Positions 16,676 through 24,032 of a stretch of 64,000 nucleotides of DNA are shown piece by piece. Position 1 is the stretch's first letter. The number at the start of each line of letters is the position of its first letter. The stretch is taken from the NCBI RefSeq assembly GCF_026017845.1, contig NZ_CP100416.1, positions 1,517,945 to 1,581,944 on the forward strand, read 5' to 3'. A program made the position numbers and the translations under genes. This stretch comes from Amycolatopsis mediterranei. GTDB taxonomy: Bacteria > Actinomycetota > Actinomycetes > Mycobacteriales > Pseudonocardiaceae. The notes below the pieces were generated by a model that was given only the letters and a program-made list of their open reading frames with translations, was not told the DNA's origin and searched no databases.

Positions 16676-17482
16676 CTAGCCGGTGACCGACGCGTACAGC
16701 TTCGCGATGTCGTCGTCGAAATACGCGCTGTAGGAAACGTCCGGGGTGTCGCCGCCGAGCTGGTAACCGCCGATCACGCCGATCACCGCGCCGCCGGTCA
16801 CCCACGGCCCCCCGCTGGTTCCGTCCGGAAAACCGGGGCACGCCACGCGCTGCTGGTAATCGCCGGAACGCGTGGTGTTCCCGGCGCAGACCACCGGGGA
16901 ATCGGTCGTGTCGGGGTAGCCCGTGAGGGTGATCCGGTGCTCGAATCCGCGATTCGTGCCGAGCACGTTCGCGCCGGTGAGGCTTTCCAGCGAAGCCGGG
17001 TTTCCGCTCTGCCGGACGGTCAGGAACGCGAAATCCAGATCCGGGTCCGCCGACGCCGTCCAGCCGCCGGCGACGGCCACCGACGTCACCGTCCACATTC
17101 CGAAGGGCGCGACGCCGTCGTGGTAGCCGGGGGCGAAGGTCATGCCGCCCCGGACGCAGTGCGCGGCGGTCAGGACGAGGTCGCCGGCGGTGGAGTGCAC
17201 GACGCTCGCCGAGCAGAAGTGGCGGCCGCCCGCGAACAGTGCCCCGACCGGGGAAGCGGCGGCGGACTTCACGGGGGCAGCCGGAGCAGCCGGGGCAGCC
17301 GAAGCAGGCGGGGTGACGGACGTGGCGACCGGAGCAGGCGCCGAAGTGGTGACCGGGACCGGCGCGCCCGCGGCGTAGGCGTCGTCGGCGGTCGTGCCGG
17401 TGCCGAGGACCAGCCCGGTCCCCATGACCAGCAACGCCGCCGCGGCCGTCAGCGCGGTGCGGGGAATCTTGATCGCCACCAC
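16676..17482 (-). CDS. Secreted trypsin-like serine protease
   Basis: A 268-aa exported protease of the chymotrypsin fold. It has a signal peptide followed by an Ala/Pro/Val-rich low-complexity linker of about 35 residues (APVATSVTPPASAAPAAPAA). The triad is visible: His in VLTAAHCVRGG, Asp in DPDLDFAFL, Ser in DGTSGGPWV. Cys pairs are consistent with an extracellular enzyme (HFCSASVV with AAHC, VVCAG with VACPG). The start is a GTG at 17482; the second codon is also GTG, so either may be used. Four phased CACAGC elements lie 50-85 bases upstream. Confidence 0.88.
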   Translation of the reverse strand: MVAIKIPRTALTAAAALLVMGTGLVLGTGTTADDAYAAGAPVPVTTSAPAPVATSVTPPASAAPAAPAAPVKSAAASPVGALFAGGRHFCSASVVHSTAGDLVLTAAHCVRGGMTFAPGYHDGVAPFGMWTVTSVAVAGGWTASADPDLDFAFLTVRQSGNPASLESLTGANVLGTNRGFEHRITLTGYPDTTDSPVVCAGNTTRSGDYQQRVACPGFPDGTSGGPWVTGGAVIGVIGGYQLGGDTPDVSYSAYFDDDIAKLYASVTG

Positions 17483-17530
17483 TTCAGATCACCACAGCAC
17501 CGCCGTATTCGCAGCGTGTGAAGCCGGATG

Positions 17531-17568
17531 CACAGCGATCCCACAGCGCCCGCACAGCGCCGCACAGC
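17531..17568. repeat. Four CACAGC boxes phased at 10-11 bp
   Basis: CACAGC occurs at 17531, 17542, 17553 and 17563, spacings of 11, 11 and 10 bases, on one helix face. The cluster lies just upstream of the minus-strand protease start at 17482, where a regulator would bind. Confidence 0.55.
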
Positions 17569-17595
17569 TGCGGGAGGCGCCGGCGTTCGATCGGC

Positions 17596-17790
17596 CTACC
17601 GGGGGTGCCGGGTGGCGGGGTCCCCGGCCGGCACCGCGAGGCCGCGGCGGTGCGCCCACGCCGTCACCTCGGTCCGGTTCGCGAGGCCCAGCTTGGCCAG
17701 CACGCTGCGGACGTGGCTTTCCACCGTGCGCTCGGACAGCACCAGCCGGTGGGCGATCTGGCGGCTGCGCAGGACGTCCTGCCCGCTGAC
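17596..17790 (-). pseudogene. Remnant of a LuxR-family regulator (C-terminal helix-turn-helix only)
   Basis: In one minus-strand frame, ending at the TAG at 17596-17598, the sequence reads RQIAHRLVLSERTVESHVRS followed by VLAKLGLANRTEVTAWAHRRGL. This is the end of a LuxR/GerE helix-turn-helix and the usual C-terminus of large LuxR regulators. The first half (LTPRE-REV helix) is missing, and upstream the frame runs without a start codon into the rhomboid gene. I read it as the 3' scrap of a deleted regulator. The remaining residues look little decayed, so loss may be recent. Confidence 0.6.
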
Positions 17791-17920
17791 CCTGACCGTC
17801 GGCCCCGAGGGCGGGGCCGCGCCACCGGGACGCTGGATCGCGCCCCGCTCGGCATGCGGGCACCCCGGCCGCTGATCGGCCGGTACGTCCGGATCGTCGT
17901 CGAGGCGGAGCTCGAGCCGC

Positions 17921-18568
17921 CTAGCTGACGTCCTTGGGGAGCAGGGCGGTCGCCGGGTCCGGGGCGGCGACCGCCTTGGGCCGCCGGTCGCGGAACAGCC
18001 AGCCGCCGACGATGCCGCCGGCGAACCCGACGAGGTGGCCCTGCCAGCTGACCCCTTCCTGGCTCGGCAGCAGGGACGTGAACTGGTAGGCGAAGCACAA
18101 CGCCATCACCAGCCCGAGCACGATGTCGATCAGGTGCCGGTCGAAGAGCCCGCGCACGATGATGTAGCCGAAGTAGCCGAAGACCAGGCCGCTGGCGCCG
18201 ACGGTGACCGAGTTCGCCGGCGAGATGAACCAGACGCCGAGGCCGCTGGCGACGATGATCAGCAGGCTGACACCGACCCACTTCTTCACCCCGCGGTAGG
18301 CGGCGAGGAAGCCGAAGATGAACAGCGGCCCCGAGTTGCCCTCGAGGTGGGTCCAGCCGTAGTGCAGGAACGGAGAGCTGAGGATCTCCGGCAGCGACCC
18401 CGGATCGCGCGCCTCGATGCCGAACTCGCGGCTCAGGCCGTAGCCGGTGGGGGCGTTGACGAGCTGGATCACCCACAGCACGGCCAGCAGGCCGACCATC
18501 ACCCACAGGGCCTTCTTGGCCTCGGCGATCATCGCCTCGGCGTCGCTGCGGACCGGGCCCTCGTTCAT
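17921..18568 (-). CDS. Rhomboid-family intramembrane serine protease
   Basis: A 215-aa membrane protein. I start at ATG 18568 (MNEGPVRSD) because AGGGGGA precedes it. There are about six membrane segments. Rhomboid hallmarks are HLEGNSGPLF after the first segment, VTVGASGLVFGYFGY with the nucleophile Ser126, and WQGHLVGFAGGIVGG with catalytic His178. The C-terminus is cytoplasmic and basic (FRDRRPKAVAA). Rhomboids cleave membrane proteins within the bilayer; the substrate here is unknown. The downstream DNA holds a broken LuxR fragment. Confidence 0.9.
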   Translation of the reverse strand: MNEGPVRSDAEAMIAEAKKALWVMVGLLAVLWVIQLVNAPTGYGLSREFGIEARDPGSLPEILSSPFLHYGWTHLEGNSGPLFIFGFLAAYRGVKKWVGVSLLIIVASGLGVWFISPANSVTVGASGLVFGYFGYIIVRGLFDRHLIDIVLGLVMALCFAYQFTSLLPSQEGVSWQGHLVGFAGGIVGGWLFRDRRPKAVAAPDPATALLPKDVS

Positions 18569-18661
18569 CGCGTCCCCCTGCTCGGTTGCGCCCGAGGATA
18601 ACCGGCGCACGGCCCGGACGCGGCGTTCCGGACCCAGCCGTGACCTGGCAGGGTTGGGCGC

Positions 18662-19540
18662 ATGACGTCACACCGGCCGGAGATGGTCTTCCGGGGCCGT
18701 CGCATGCCCGGCGACCGCGCCCTGGTCATGGCCATCGTCAACCGCACGCCCGACTCCTTCTACGACAAGGGGGCGACCTTCGCCGACACCGCGGCCCTGG
18801 AGGCGGTGGACCGCGCGGTCGCCGCGGGCGCCGACATCGTGGACATCGGCGGGGTCAAGGCGGGCGAGGGCCCGGAGGTCGACGTCGACGAGGAGAGCAG
18901 GCGGGTGGTGCCGTTCGTCGCCGAGGTGCGCCGCCGCCACCCGGGGCTCGTCATCAGCGTCGACACCTGGCGCCACGAGGTCGGCCGCCAGGTCTGCGAA
19001 GCGGGCGCCGACCTCCTCAACGACACCTGGGCGGGCGCCGACCCGAAGCTGGTCGAGATCGCTGCGGAGTTCGGCGCCGGGTACGTCTGCTCCCACGTCG
19101 GGGGCATGCCGGTGCGCACGGACCCGTACCCGGAGCCGACCCCGGAGCGCCCGTTCTGGCCCCGCTACGACGACGTCGTGGCGGACGTGGTCGCCGAGCT
19201 GACAGAGGCGGCTTCACGGACGGTCGCCGCCGGCGTGCCTCGCGGCGGCGTGCTGATCGACCCGACGTTCGACTTCGGCAAGAGCACCCGCCACGGGCTG
19301 GAGCTGCTGAGACACTTCGACCGGCTGGTGGCGACGGGCTGGCCGGTGCTGGTGGCGCTGTCGAACAAGGACCTGATCGGCGAGACGCTGGACGTCGAAG
19401 CCCACGACCGCTTGGCGGGCACCCTGGCGGCCACGGCGATCGCGGCGCACGCAGGTGCGGCGGTGTTCAGGGCGCACAACGTCAGGGAGACAAGGGAAGC
19501 AGTGGAGGCGGTGGCCGGGCTGGAGTCCGTTGTGGACTGA
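18662..19540 (+). CDS. folP2: Dihydropteroate synthase homologue, FolP2 type
   Basis: A 292-aa TIM barrel of the pterin-binding family. VMAIVNRTPDSFYD matches the first DHPS motif and ISVDTWRHEV, GADLLNDTWAG and IDPTFDFGKSTRHGLELL match later ones. The second motif, normally DIGGESTRPG, reads DIGGVKAGEGPEV. That is the FolP2 class, known in mycobacteria as a DHPS paralogue without demonstrated DHPS activity. In actinomycetes FolP2 is often near glycosyl or lipid genes rather than folate genes; here no folate gene is adjacent. The start at 18662 is supported by alignment more than by a ribosome site. A 140-bp palindrome begins 21 bases after the stop. Confidence 0.85.
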   Translation: MTSHRPEMVFRGRRMPGDRALVMAIVNRTPDSFYDKGATFADTAALEAVDRAVAAGADIVDIGGVKAGEGPEVDVDEESRRVVPFVAEVRRRHPGLVISVDTWRHEVGRQVCEAGADLLNDTWAGADPKLVEIAAEFGAGYVCSHVGGMPVRTDPYPEPTPERPFWPRYDDVVADVVAELTEAASRTVAAGVPRGGVLIDPTFDFGKSTRHGLELLRHFDRLVATGWPVLVALSNKDLIGETLDVEAHDRLAGTLAATAIAAHAGAAVFRAHNVRETREAVEAVAGLESVVD

Positions 19541-19561
19541 GCCCCTCCAAACAGAGGAGCA

Positions 19562-19701
19562 GGGTGGTCATCCCGTCGCCTGAGGCCGTCAAATCACTTT
19601 GAGCCGGGCCCGCAACACAGAGCGCAAGGCGAGGTGCCAGCGCAGGCTTGCGGGCCCGGCTCAAAGTGATAGGCCTCAATCAGGCGACGGGATGACCACC
19701 C
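19562..19701. repeat. 140-bp palindrome with 22-bp and 23-bp perfect stems
   Basis: The outer arms, GGGTGGTCATCCCGTCGCCT plus GA (19562-19583), and their exact complement (19680-19701) form 22 bp. The inner arms, 19593-19615 (ATCACTTTGAGCCGGGCCCG plus CAA) and 19648-19670, form 23 bp. Between them are 9-base strands (19584-19592 and 19671-19679) that can pair partly through GGCC. The loop is 19616-19647 (32 bases). It starts 21 bases after the FolP2 stop, so it may end that transcript, but it is far longer than a normal terminator. Confidence 0.9.
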
Positions 19702-19791
19702 CGCGGCCCACCTCTCAAAAGTGAGTGGGCAGCGGCGAGGGGTGGCCATCCCAGAGCCTGCCCGTCCGGCGAGGACAGCTTTTGCTTTCTG

Positions 19792-19838
19792 CCGCGGCAG
19801 GGCGGGCTTTAGAACCGCTTCTTCCGCGGCAGGGCGGG
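19792..19838. repeat. 15-bp direct repeat CCGCGGCAGGGCGGG
   Basis: Copies are at 19792-19806 and 19824-19838, 32 bases apart, between the two long palindromes. Just upstream, 19740-19757 (GGGGTGGCCATCCCAGAGCC) resembles the outer arm of the first palindrome, so parts of this island share ancestry. Confidence 0.65.
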
Positions 19839-19843
19839 TCCGA

Positions 19844-19963
19844 CCTCCCCCGCCCCTCCGGTAGGAGTTTCAGTCGACGCTCGGGTTTGTCAAGGCGGGA
19901 AAGCGTGCCTTGACAAACCCGACCGTCGACTGAAGAGAAGGCTGGGATGAGGGGCGGGGGAGG
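19844..19963. repeat. 120-bp palindrome with 16-, 10- and 14-bp perfect stems
   Basis: Inner arms: TCGGGTTTGTCAAGGC (19881-19896) with its exact complement (19907-19922), around a 10-base loop. Middle arms: TTCAGTCGAC (19869-19878) with GTCGACTGAA (19925-19934). Outer arms: CCTCCCCCGCCCCT (19844-19857) with AGGGGCGGGGGAGG (19950-19963). Internal loops are 2/2 and 11/15 bases. The inner part is AT-richer than the surroundings. I see no coding frame. Confidence 0.9.
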
Positions 19964-20018
19964 CCTGGTGACGTCGTTGGTCAGCTTGCGCTGCCGGCCG
20001 CCGGTCTCCGATCAGGTC

Positions 20019-20165
20019 GCCAGTCGCCAGTCGCCAGCCGCCGGCCGCCAGCCGCCGGCCGCCGGCCGCCAGCCGCCGGCCGCCGGCCGCCAGCCGCCAG
20101 CCACCGGCCGCCTGTCAGTTCGCCGGTCGCCGGCTGCCGGCCGCCGGTCGGATCGCCGGCCGCCG
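20019..20165. repeat. Tandem 7-bp repeat GCC(A/G)G(C/T)C
   Basis: About 14 head-to-tail heptamers (20019-20116), mostly GCCGGCC and GCCAGCC, followed by degenerate units to about 20165. The period of 7 is not a multiple of 3, so frames across it shift register after three units. It lies 90-240 bases upstream of the next gene. Confidence 0.9.
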
Positions 20166-20255
20166 GGCACAGCGAGGTGAGCCACCCTCCGGGGGTTTCC
20201 GTTCTTGCTGTCGTCCCGGGGCCATGGCGTACAAAGGACGAAGAGGTGATGCCGG

Positions 20256-21383
20256 ATGACGCCTTCGGTGGTGCGGCACGAGAAGCGGCGCCGGTGGGCG
20301 GTCGTCGCCGTCGTGGCCGCCGTTCTGGTTTCCGCGCCGTCCGTCGTTGCCGCGCTCGCTCCGGCCGGTGCGGCGGCCGACGCGGACCGGCTGCGCGCCC
20401 TCGTGCTCGATTCCGCCGGACGGCCGTACCAGGGTTACGCCGAAAGCGCCGGTTCGCTGGCCCTGCCGGAGCTGCCGAACCTCGCCGCCGTCACCGCACT
20501 CTTCTCCATGCGGACGCCGATGCGGGCCTGGTACGCCGGGCCCGGCCGGTACCGCGTCGACATCCTCGGCACCGCCGGTGAGCACGACGTCTACCGGCTG
20601 CCCGATGGCGAATACACCTGGGACTACGGCGACAACACGCTGACCGAGCTGATCGGCGAGCCGGCCCTGCGGCTGCCGCGGGCCGGGGACCTGCTGCCGC
20701 CCGAGCTCGCGCGGCGGATCCTGGGCGCTGCGAAAGGCGACCCGGTGAGCGCGCTGCCCGGCCGGAACGTCGCCGGCGTTGCCGCGTCCGGGCTGCGGCT
20801 CGTCCCCGCCGATCCGGACACCACCGTCGGGCGGGTCGATGTGTGGGCGGATCCGGCGACCGGGGTGGCGGTGCGCGTCGAAGTGACCGCGCGCGGGCAG
20901 GAGGCCCCGATCCTGGTGACCGAATTCCAGCAGCTCGAACAGACGACGCCGGTCGTCGAGGCACCGCGGCCGGCGCTCGGGTCCGGGTTCTCCGTGGCGA
21001 GCACCCCGGACGTCGCCGACACGCTCGGCGCGTTCGGCCAGGTCCCGCTGCCCTCCTCGCTCGCCGGGCGCCCGGTGGTGTCGTCGAACTTCGGGGGCGT
21101 GCAGGGCGCCGCGCTCTACGGCCGCGGGCTGGCCGCCTTCGCCGTGATCGCCGTGCCGCGGACGGTGGCCAACGCGGCGGGGGACGCCGCCGGGAAGGCC
21201 GGTGCGGTGCAGGTCAAGCTGGCCGCGGGGAGCGTCGTGCAGCTGTCGATCACGCCGCTGTCACTGGGCATCGTGCGGTCGTCGGTGTCCCGGCGCTCCT
21301 ACCTGCTGGCCGGGACGGTGACGCCCGGCGTCCTGCAGTCGGTGGCCGACGAGCTGTCCCGGCTGCGCCGGAGCGGCCCGTGA
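20256..21383 (+). CDS. Exported or membrane-anchored RseB/LolA-like protein of an ABC exporter operon
   Basis: A 375-aa protein with one N-terminal hydrophobic segment (RRRWAVVAVVAAVLVSAPSVVAAL), either a signal peptide or an anchor. The outside part resembles the LolA/MucB (RseB)-like half-barrel found in actinobacterial sigma-regulatory and lipoprotein-carrier proteins: WYAGPGRYRVDILGTAGEHDVY, GEYTWDYGDNTLT, then VDVWADPATGVAVRVEV. Its stop overlaps the GTG of the ABC ATPase (GTGA at 21380-21383), so it belongs to the transporter operon, perhaps binding a lipid or sensing the envelope. The ATG at 20256 has GAGGTG about seven bases upstream. Confidence 0.75.
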   Translation: MTPSVVRHEKRRRWAVVAVVAAVLVSAPSVVAALAPAGAAADADRLRALVLDSAGRPYQGYAESAGSLALPELPNLAAVTALFSMRTPMRAWYAGPGRYRVDILGTAGEHDVYRLPDGEYTWDYGDNTLTELIGEPALRLPRAGDLLPPELARRILGAAKGDPVSALPGRNVAGVAASGLRLVPADPDTTVGRVDVWADPATGVAVRVEVTARGQEAPILVTEFQQLEQTTPVVEAPRPALGSGFSVASTPDVADTLGAFGQVPLPSSLAGRPVVSSNFGGVQGAALYGRGLAAFAVIAVPRTVANAAGDAAGKAGAVQVKLAAGSVVQLSITPLSLGIVRSSVSRRSYLLAGTVTPGVLQSVADELSRLRRSGP

Positions 21384-22291
21384 TCGTCACGCGCGCGCTG
21401 ACCAAGCGCTACGGCCGCACGGTGGCCGTCGACGCGGTCGACCTCGAAGTCCGCGAAGGCGACCGCTACGGCTTCCTCGGCCCGAACGGCTCGGGCAAGA
21501 CCACCACGGTCCGGATGCTGCTCGGCCTGGTCTACGCGACCGCCGGGGAGATCGAGGTGCTCGGGAAACCGGTGCCGAAGCGGGTCGCCGAGGTGCTGCC
21601 GGAGGTCGGCGCGCTCGTCGAGGGCCCGGCCGCGTACCCGCACCTGTCCGGGCGCCGGAACCTGGCGCTGCTGGACGCCGCGGGCCGCGGCGGAGGGCGG
21701 CGCACCCGGCGGCGTCGCATCGGCGAAGCCCTCGAACAGGTCGGCCTGGGCGGGGTCGACCAGCGGCCGGTGAAGGCGTACTCGCTCGGCATGCGGCAAC
21801 GGCTCGGGCTCGCCGGCGCGCTGCTGCGGCGGCCCCGGCTGCTGATCCTCGACGAACCGACCAACGGGCTCGACCCGCAGGGCATCAAGGAGATCCGCGA
21901 GCTGCTGGTCGAGCTGAACGCGAGCGGCACCACGGTGTTCCTGTCCAGCCACCTGCTGTCCGAGGTGGAGCAGCTGTGCACGCGCGTCGGCGTCGTCGAC
22001 CGCGGCCGGCTCGTGCTGGAGGACGACCTGGCCACGCTGCGGGCGGCCACCGGCCGGGTCCTGGTCGGCACGCCGGACGCCGCCGCGGCGGCCGCGGTCC
22101 TGGACGGGCAGCTCGAAGCCCGCGACGGCGACCGGCTGGTCATCCGGCACGGCGATCCGGCGGCGCTGAACGCGCTGCTCGTCGAGGCGGGGGTGCGCGT
22201 GACGTCGATCCACGCCGAACAGCGGACGCTCGAACAGGTCGTCCTCGACGTGACAGGTCCGGGTTCGGACCGGTTCGGGGCGGCGGGATGA
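21380..22291 (+). CDS. ABC transporter ATP-binding protein (ABC-2 exporter type)
   Basis: A 303-aa ATPase of the drug/antibiotic exporter subfamily. Walker A is LGPNGSGKTTT, the signature is YSLGMRQRLGLAGALL, Walker B is LLILDEPTNGLDP, and the H-loop His is in SSHLLSEVE. After about residue 215 there is a short C-terminal domain typical of this subfamily. Translation is coupled at both ends: GTGA with the upstream protein and ATGA with the permease. An Arg-rich insertion, GGGRRTRRRR, is present in the helical domain. The exported compound is not predictable. Confidence 0.9.
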   Translation: MIVTRALTKRYGRTVAVDAVDLEVREGDRYGFLGPNGSGKTTTVRMLLGLVYATAGEIEVLGKPVPKRVAEVLPEVGALVEGPAAYPHLSGRRNLALLDAAGRGGGRRTRRRRIGEALEQVGLGGVDQRPVKAYSLGMRQRLGLAGALLRRPRLLILDEPTNGLDPQGIKEIRELLVELNASGTTVFLSSHLLSEVEQLCTRVGVVDRGRLVLEDDLATLRAATGRVLVGTPDAAAAAAVLDGQLEARDGDRLVIRHGDPAALNALLVEAGVRVTSIHAEQRTLEQVVLDVTGPGSDRFGAAG

Positions 22292-23130
22292 TCGGCGTCG
22301 AACTGCGGAAGCTCGCGCTGCGGCCGCGGGTCTGGTTCAGCGTGCTGCTGCTGTGCCTGCTGCCCGCGATCGTCGGCGTCTTCCTGGCCACGGCCGACTT
22401 CGCGCCGCCGCCGGGGCAGGGCGGGGCGTTCCTCTCGGCGGTGGTGAACGACGGCGCGCTGTACCCGGCTGCCGCGCTCGCGCTGGTGCTGCCGCTGTTC
22501 CTGCCGATCGCGGTCGCCGTCACCGCGGGCGACGCGATCGCGGGCGAGGCCGCCACCGGCACCCTGCGCTACCTGCTGGTGCGCCCGGTCGGCCGGACGC
22601 GGCTGCTGGGCGCCAAGATGATCGCGCTGGCCGTGTACGTGACCGCGGCGATCGTCATCGTCGTGCTGACGTCGCTGGTGCTCGGGGTGATCCTGTTCGG
22701 CACCGGCGGCACGCCCGGGGTCGCCGGGCCCGGCGGGCAGCCGGCCGGCGTGACGTCGTTGTCGGGGCAGTCGCTCAGCTCGTCCGCGCTGGGCCTGCGG
22801 CTGCTGGGCACGGTGACCTACATCGTCGTGTCGATGCTCGGGTTCGCGGCGATCACCCTCTTCCTCTCGACGGTGTCCGACTCGGCGCTGGGGGCCGCGC
22901 TGGGCGGCCTGGCCGTGCTCATCACGAGCACCGTGCTGGAGACCCTGGACGCGGCGGCGTCCGTGCGGCCCTACCTGCCGACGCACTACTGGCTGTCCTG
23001 GATCGACTTCTTCCGCGATCCGGTGCTGTGGCGCAACATCGACCACGGGCTGCTGCTGCAGGCCGGCTACATCGTGGTGTTCTTCGGGGCCGCGTGGGCG
23101 AACTTCGCGACGAAGGACGTCACGAGCTGA
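22288..23130 (+). CDS. ABC-2 type permease
   Basis: A 280-aa membrane protein that begins MIGVELRKLALRPRVWFSVLLL and has about six membrane segments. Two extracytoplasmic loops are notable: DFAPPPGQGGAFLSAV and a Gly/Pro-rich loop (FGTGGTPGVAGPGGQPAG). The conserved ABC-2 segment AGEAATGTLRYLLVRPVGRTRLLGAK contacts the ATPase. The ATG overlaps the ATPase stop. The gene ends 11 bases inside the convergent hydrolase gene. Together with the two upstream genes it should form one exporter. Confidence 0.88.
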   Translation: MIGVELRKLALRPRVWFSVLLLCLLPAIVGVFLATADFAPPPGQGGAFLSAVVNDGALYPAAALALVLPLFLPIAVAVTAGDAIAGEAATGTLRYLLVRPVGRTRLLGAKMIALAVYVTAAIVIVVLTSLVLGVILFGTGGTPGVAGPGGQPAGVTSLSGQSLSSSALGLRLLGTVTYIVVSMLGFAAITLFLSTVSDSALGAALGGLAVLITSTVLETLDAAASVRPYLPTHYWLSWIDFFRDPVLWRNIDHGLLLQAGYIVVFFGAAWANFATKDVTS

Positions 23131-23926
23131 GGCAGTCGGTGGGCGCCTCGAGCGGGGTGGTGCCGAGGGCCTGCAGGACGATGTCGGTGACGGCGGGGTC
23201 GGTGGGCAGATCGCCGTGGCCGGCGGCGTTGCCGGGGCAGACCTGCTGCAGCGAGACGTTGACGGCGCCGTCGAGCCGGGCGGAGTCCGGCGGGGTCACC
23301 GTCTCGTCGCGGTCGGTCCAGAGCGACAGCCACGGCAGGCCCGGCGGGACCGGCTGCTTGGCCAGCTCCTGCAGGAGGCTGCTGCCCGGGGCCAGCTGGA
23401 CGCACGCGGTGGGACAGCCGCCCGGGACCAGCGCGCCGCCCGCCGTGGCCAGGCCGGTGCCGTGCATCGGCGCGCCGAGCGTCACGACCCGGCGGGCCTG
23501 GTGGGCGCCGCTCTCCCGGCCGACCCACAGCCGCGCGACGACCCCACCGGCGGAGTACCCGACGACGTCGACCGAAGGCGCGCCTTGCTCGTAGGCCTTC
23601 TCGACGGCCTCGGCGAGGACGCCGGCCTGTTCGGCGAGGTCGCCGGTGCCGTCGCCGGCCAGGGTGAGCACCTCGGCGGACCGGCCGGTGGCCTGCCGGA
23701 TCCGCTCGGCGAGGGTCTCCAACGCACCCCGGCCACCGCCGTAGCCGGGGACGAGCAGCACGGGGCCGGGCTTGTTCTGGTCCGGCGTCCCGGCCTCGGG
23801 CGCGGCCTTCGCCCCCGAGGTGGCGATCACGGTGGCGACGACCACGGCCACCACGGCGACGGCGACGCTGCTCAGCATCAGCCGCCGCCGCGGGCTGAGC
23901 CCGCCCCACCAAGCCGTGATCCGCAC
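23120..23926 (-). CDS. Membrane-anchored lipase-like alpha/beta hydrolase
   Basis: An exported hydrolase of about 268 aa. A basic N-terminus (ITAWWGGLSPRRRL) precedes one membrane segment (MLSSVAVAVVAVVVATVIAT), so it is tethered or secreted. The fold resembles class-2 lipases: VLLVPGYGGGRGALETLAER at the oxyanion strand, VDVVGYSAGGVVARLWVG with the nucleophile Ser, WTDRDETVTPPDSARLDGA with the likely Asp, and AAGHGDLPTDPAV with the His. Four Cys residues fit disulfides. The start is uncertain: GTG 23926 gives the shortest sensible N-terminus, ATG 23962 and ATG 24007 are possible. It overlaps the convergent permease by 11 bases. Confidence 0.8.
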   Translation of the reverse strand: MRITAWWGGLSPRRRLMLSSVAVAVVAVVVATVIATSGAKAAPEAGTPDQNKPGPVLLVPGYGGGRGALETLAERIRQATGRSAEVLTLAGDGTGDLAEQAGVLAEAVEKAYEQGAPSVDVVGYSAGGVVARLWVGRESGAHQARRVVTLGAPMHGTGLATAGGALVPGGCPTACVQLAPGSSLLQELAKQPVPPGLPWLSLWTDRDETVTPPDSARLDGAVNVSLQQVCPGNAAGHGDLPTDPAVTDIVLQALGTTPLEAPTDCLSS

Positions 23927-24032
23927 AGGTCCATGATGACCCCGCCCACGCCCGGCCGGCATCTCCCGTGATCCAGCGGGCATCACGCGTGAGGCCTCTT
24001 TGCGCACGGGCCGGGGTACGCCGGTTGCGGGG

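Noticed and set aside
19562..19963. Insertion sequence with terminal inverted repeats
   Set aside because: The arms enclose only 10-32 bases and no transposase frame; a non-autonomous element remains possible but cannot be shown here.
20019..20165. Possible CRISPR array
   Set aside because: The units are 7 bp without spacers, and no cas gene is nearby.
19947..20180. A 77-codon frame through the heptamer repeat
   Set aside because: Its sequence is only the repeat read out (AAGRQPP units), with no ribosome site. The 7-bp period argues against coding.
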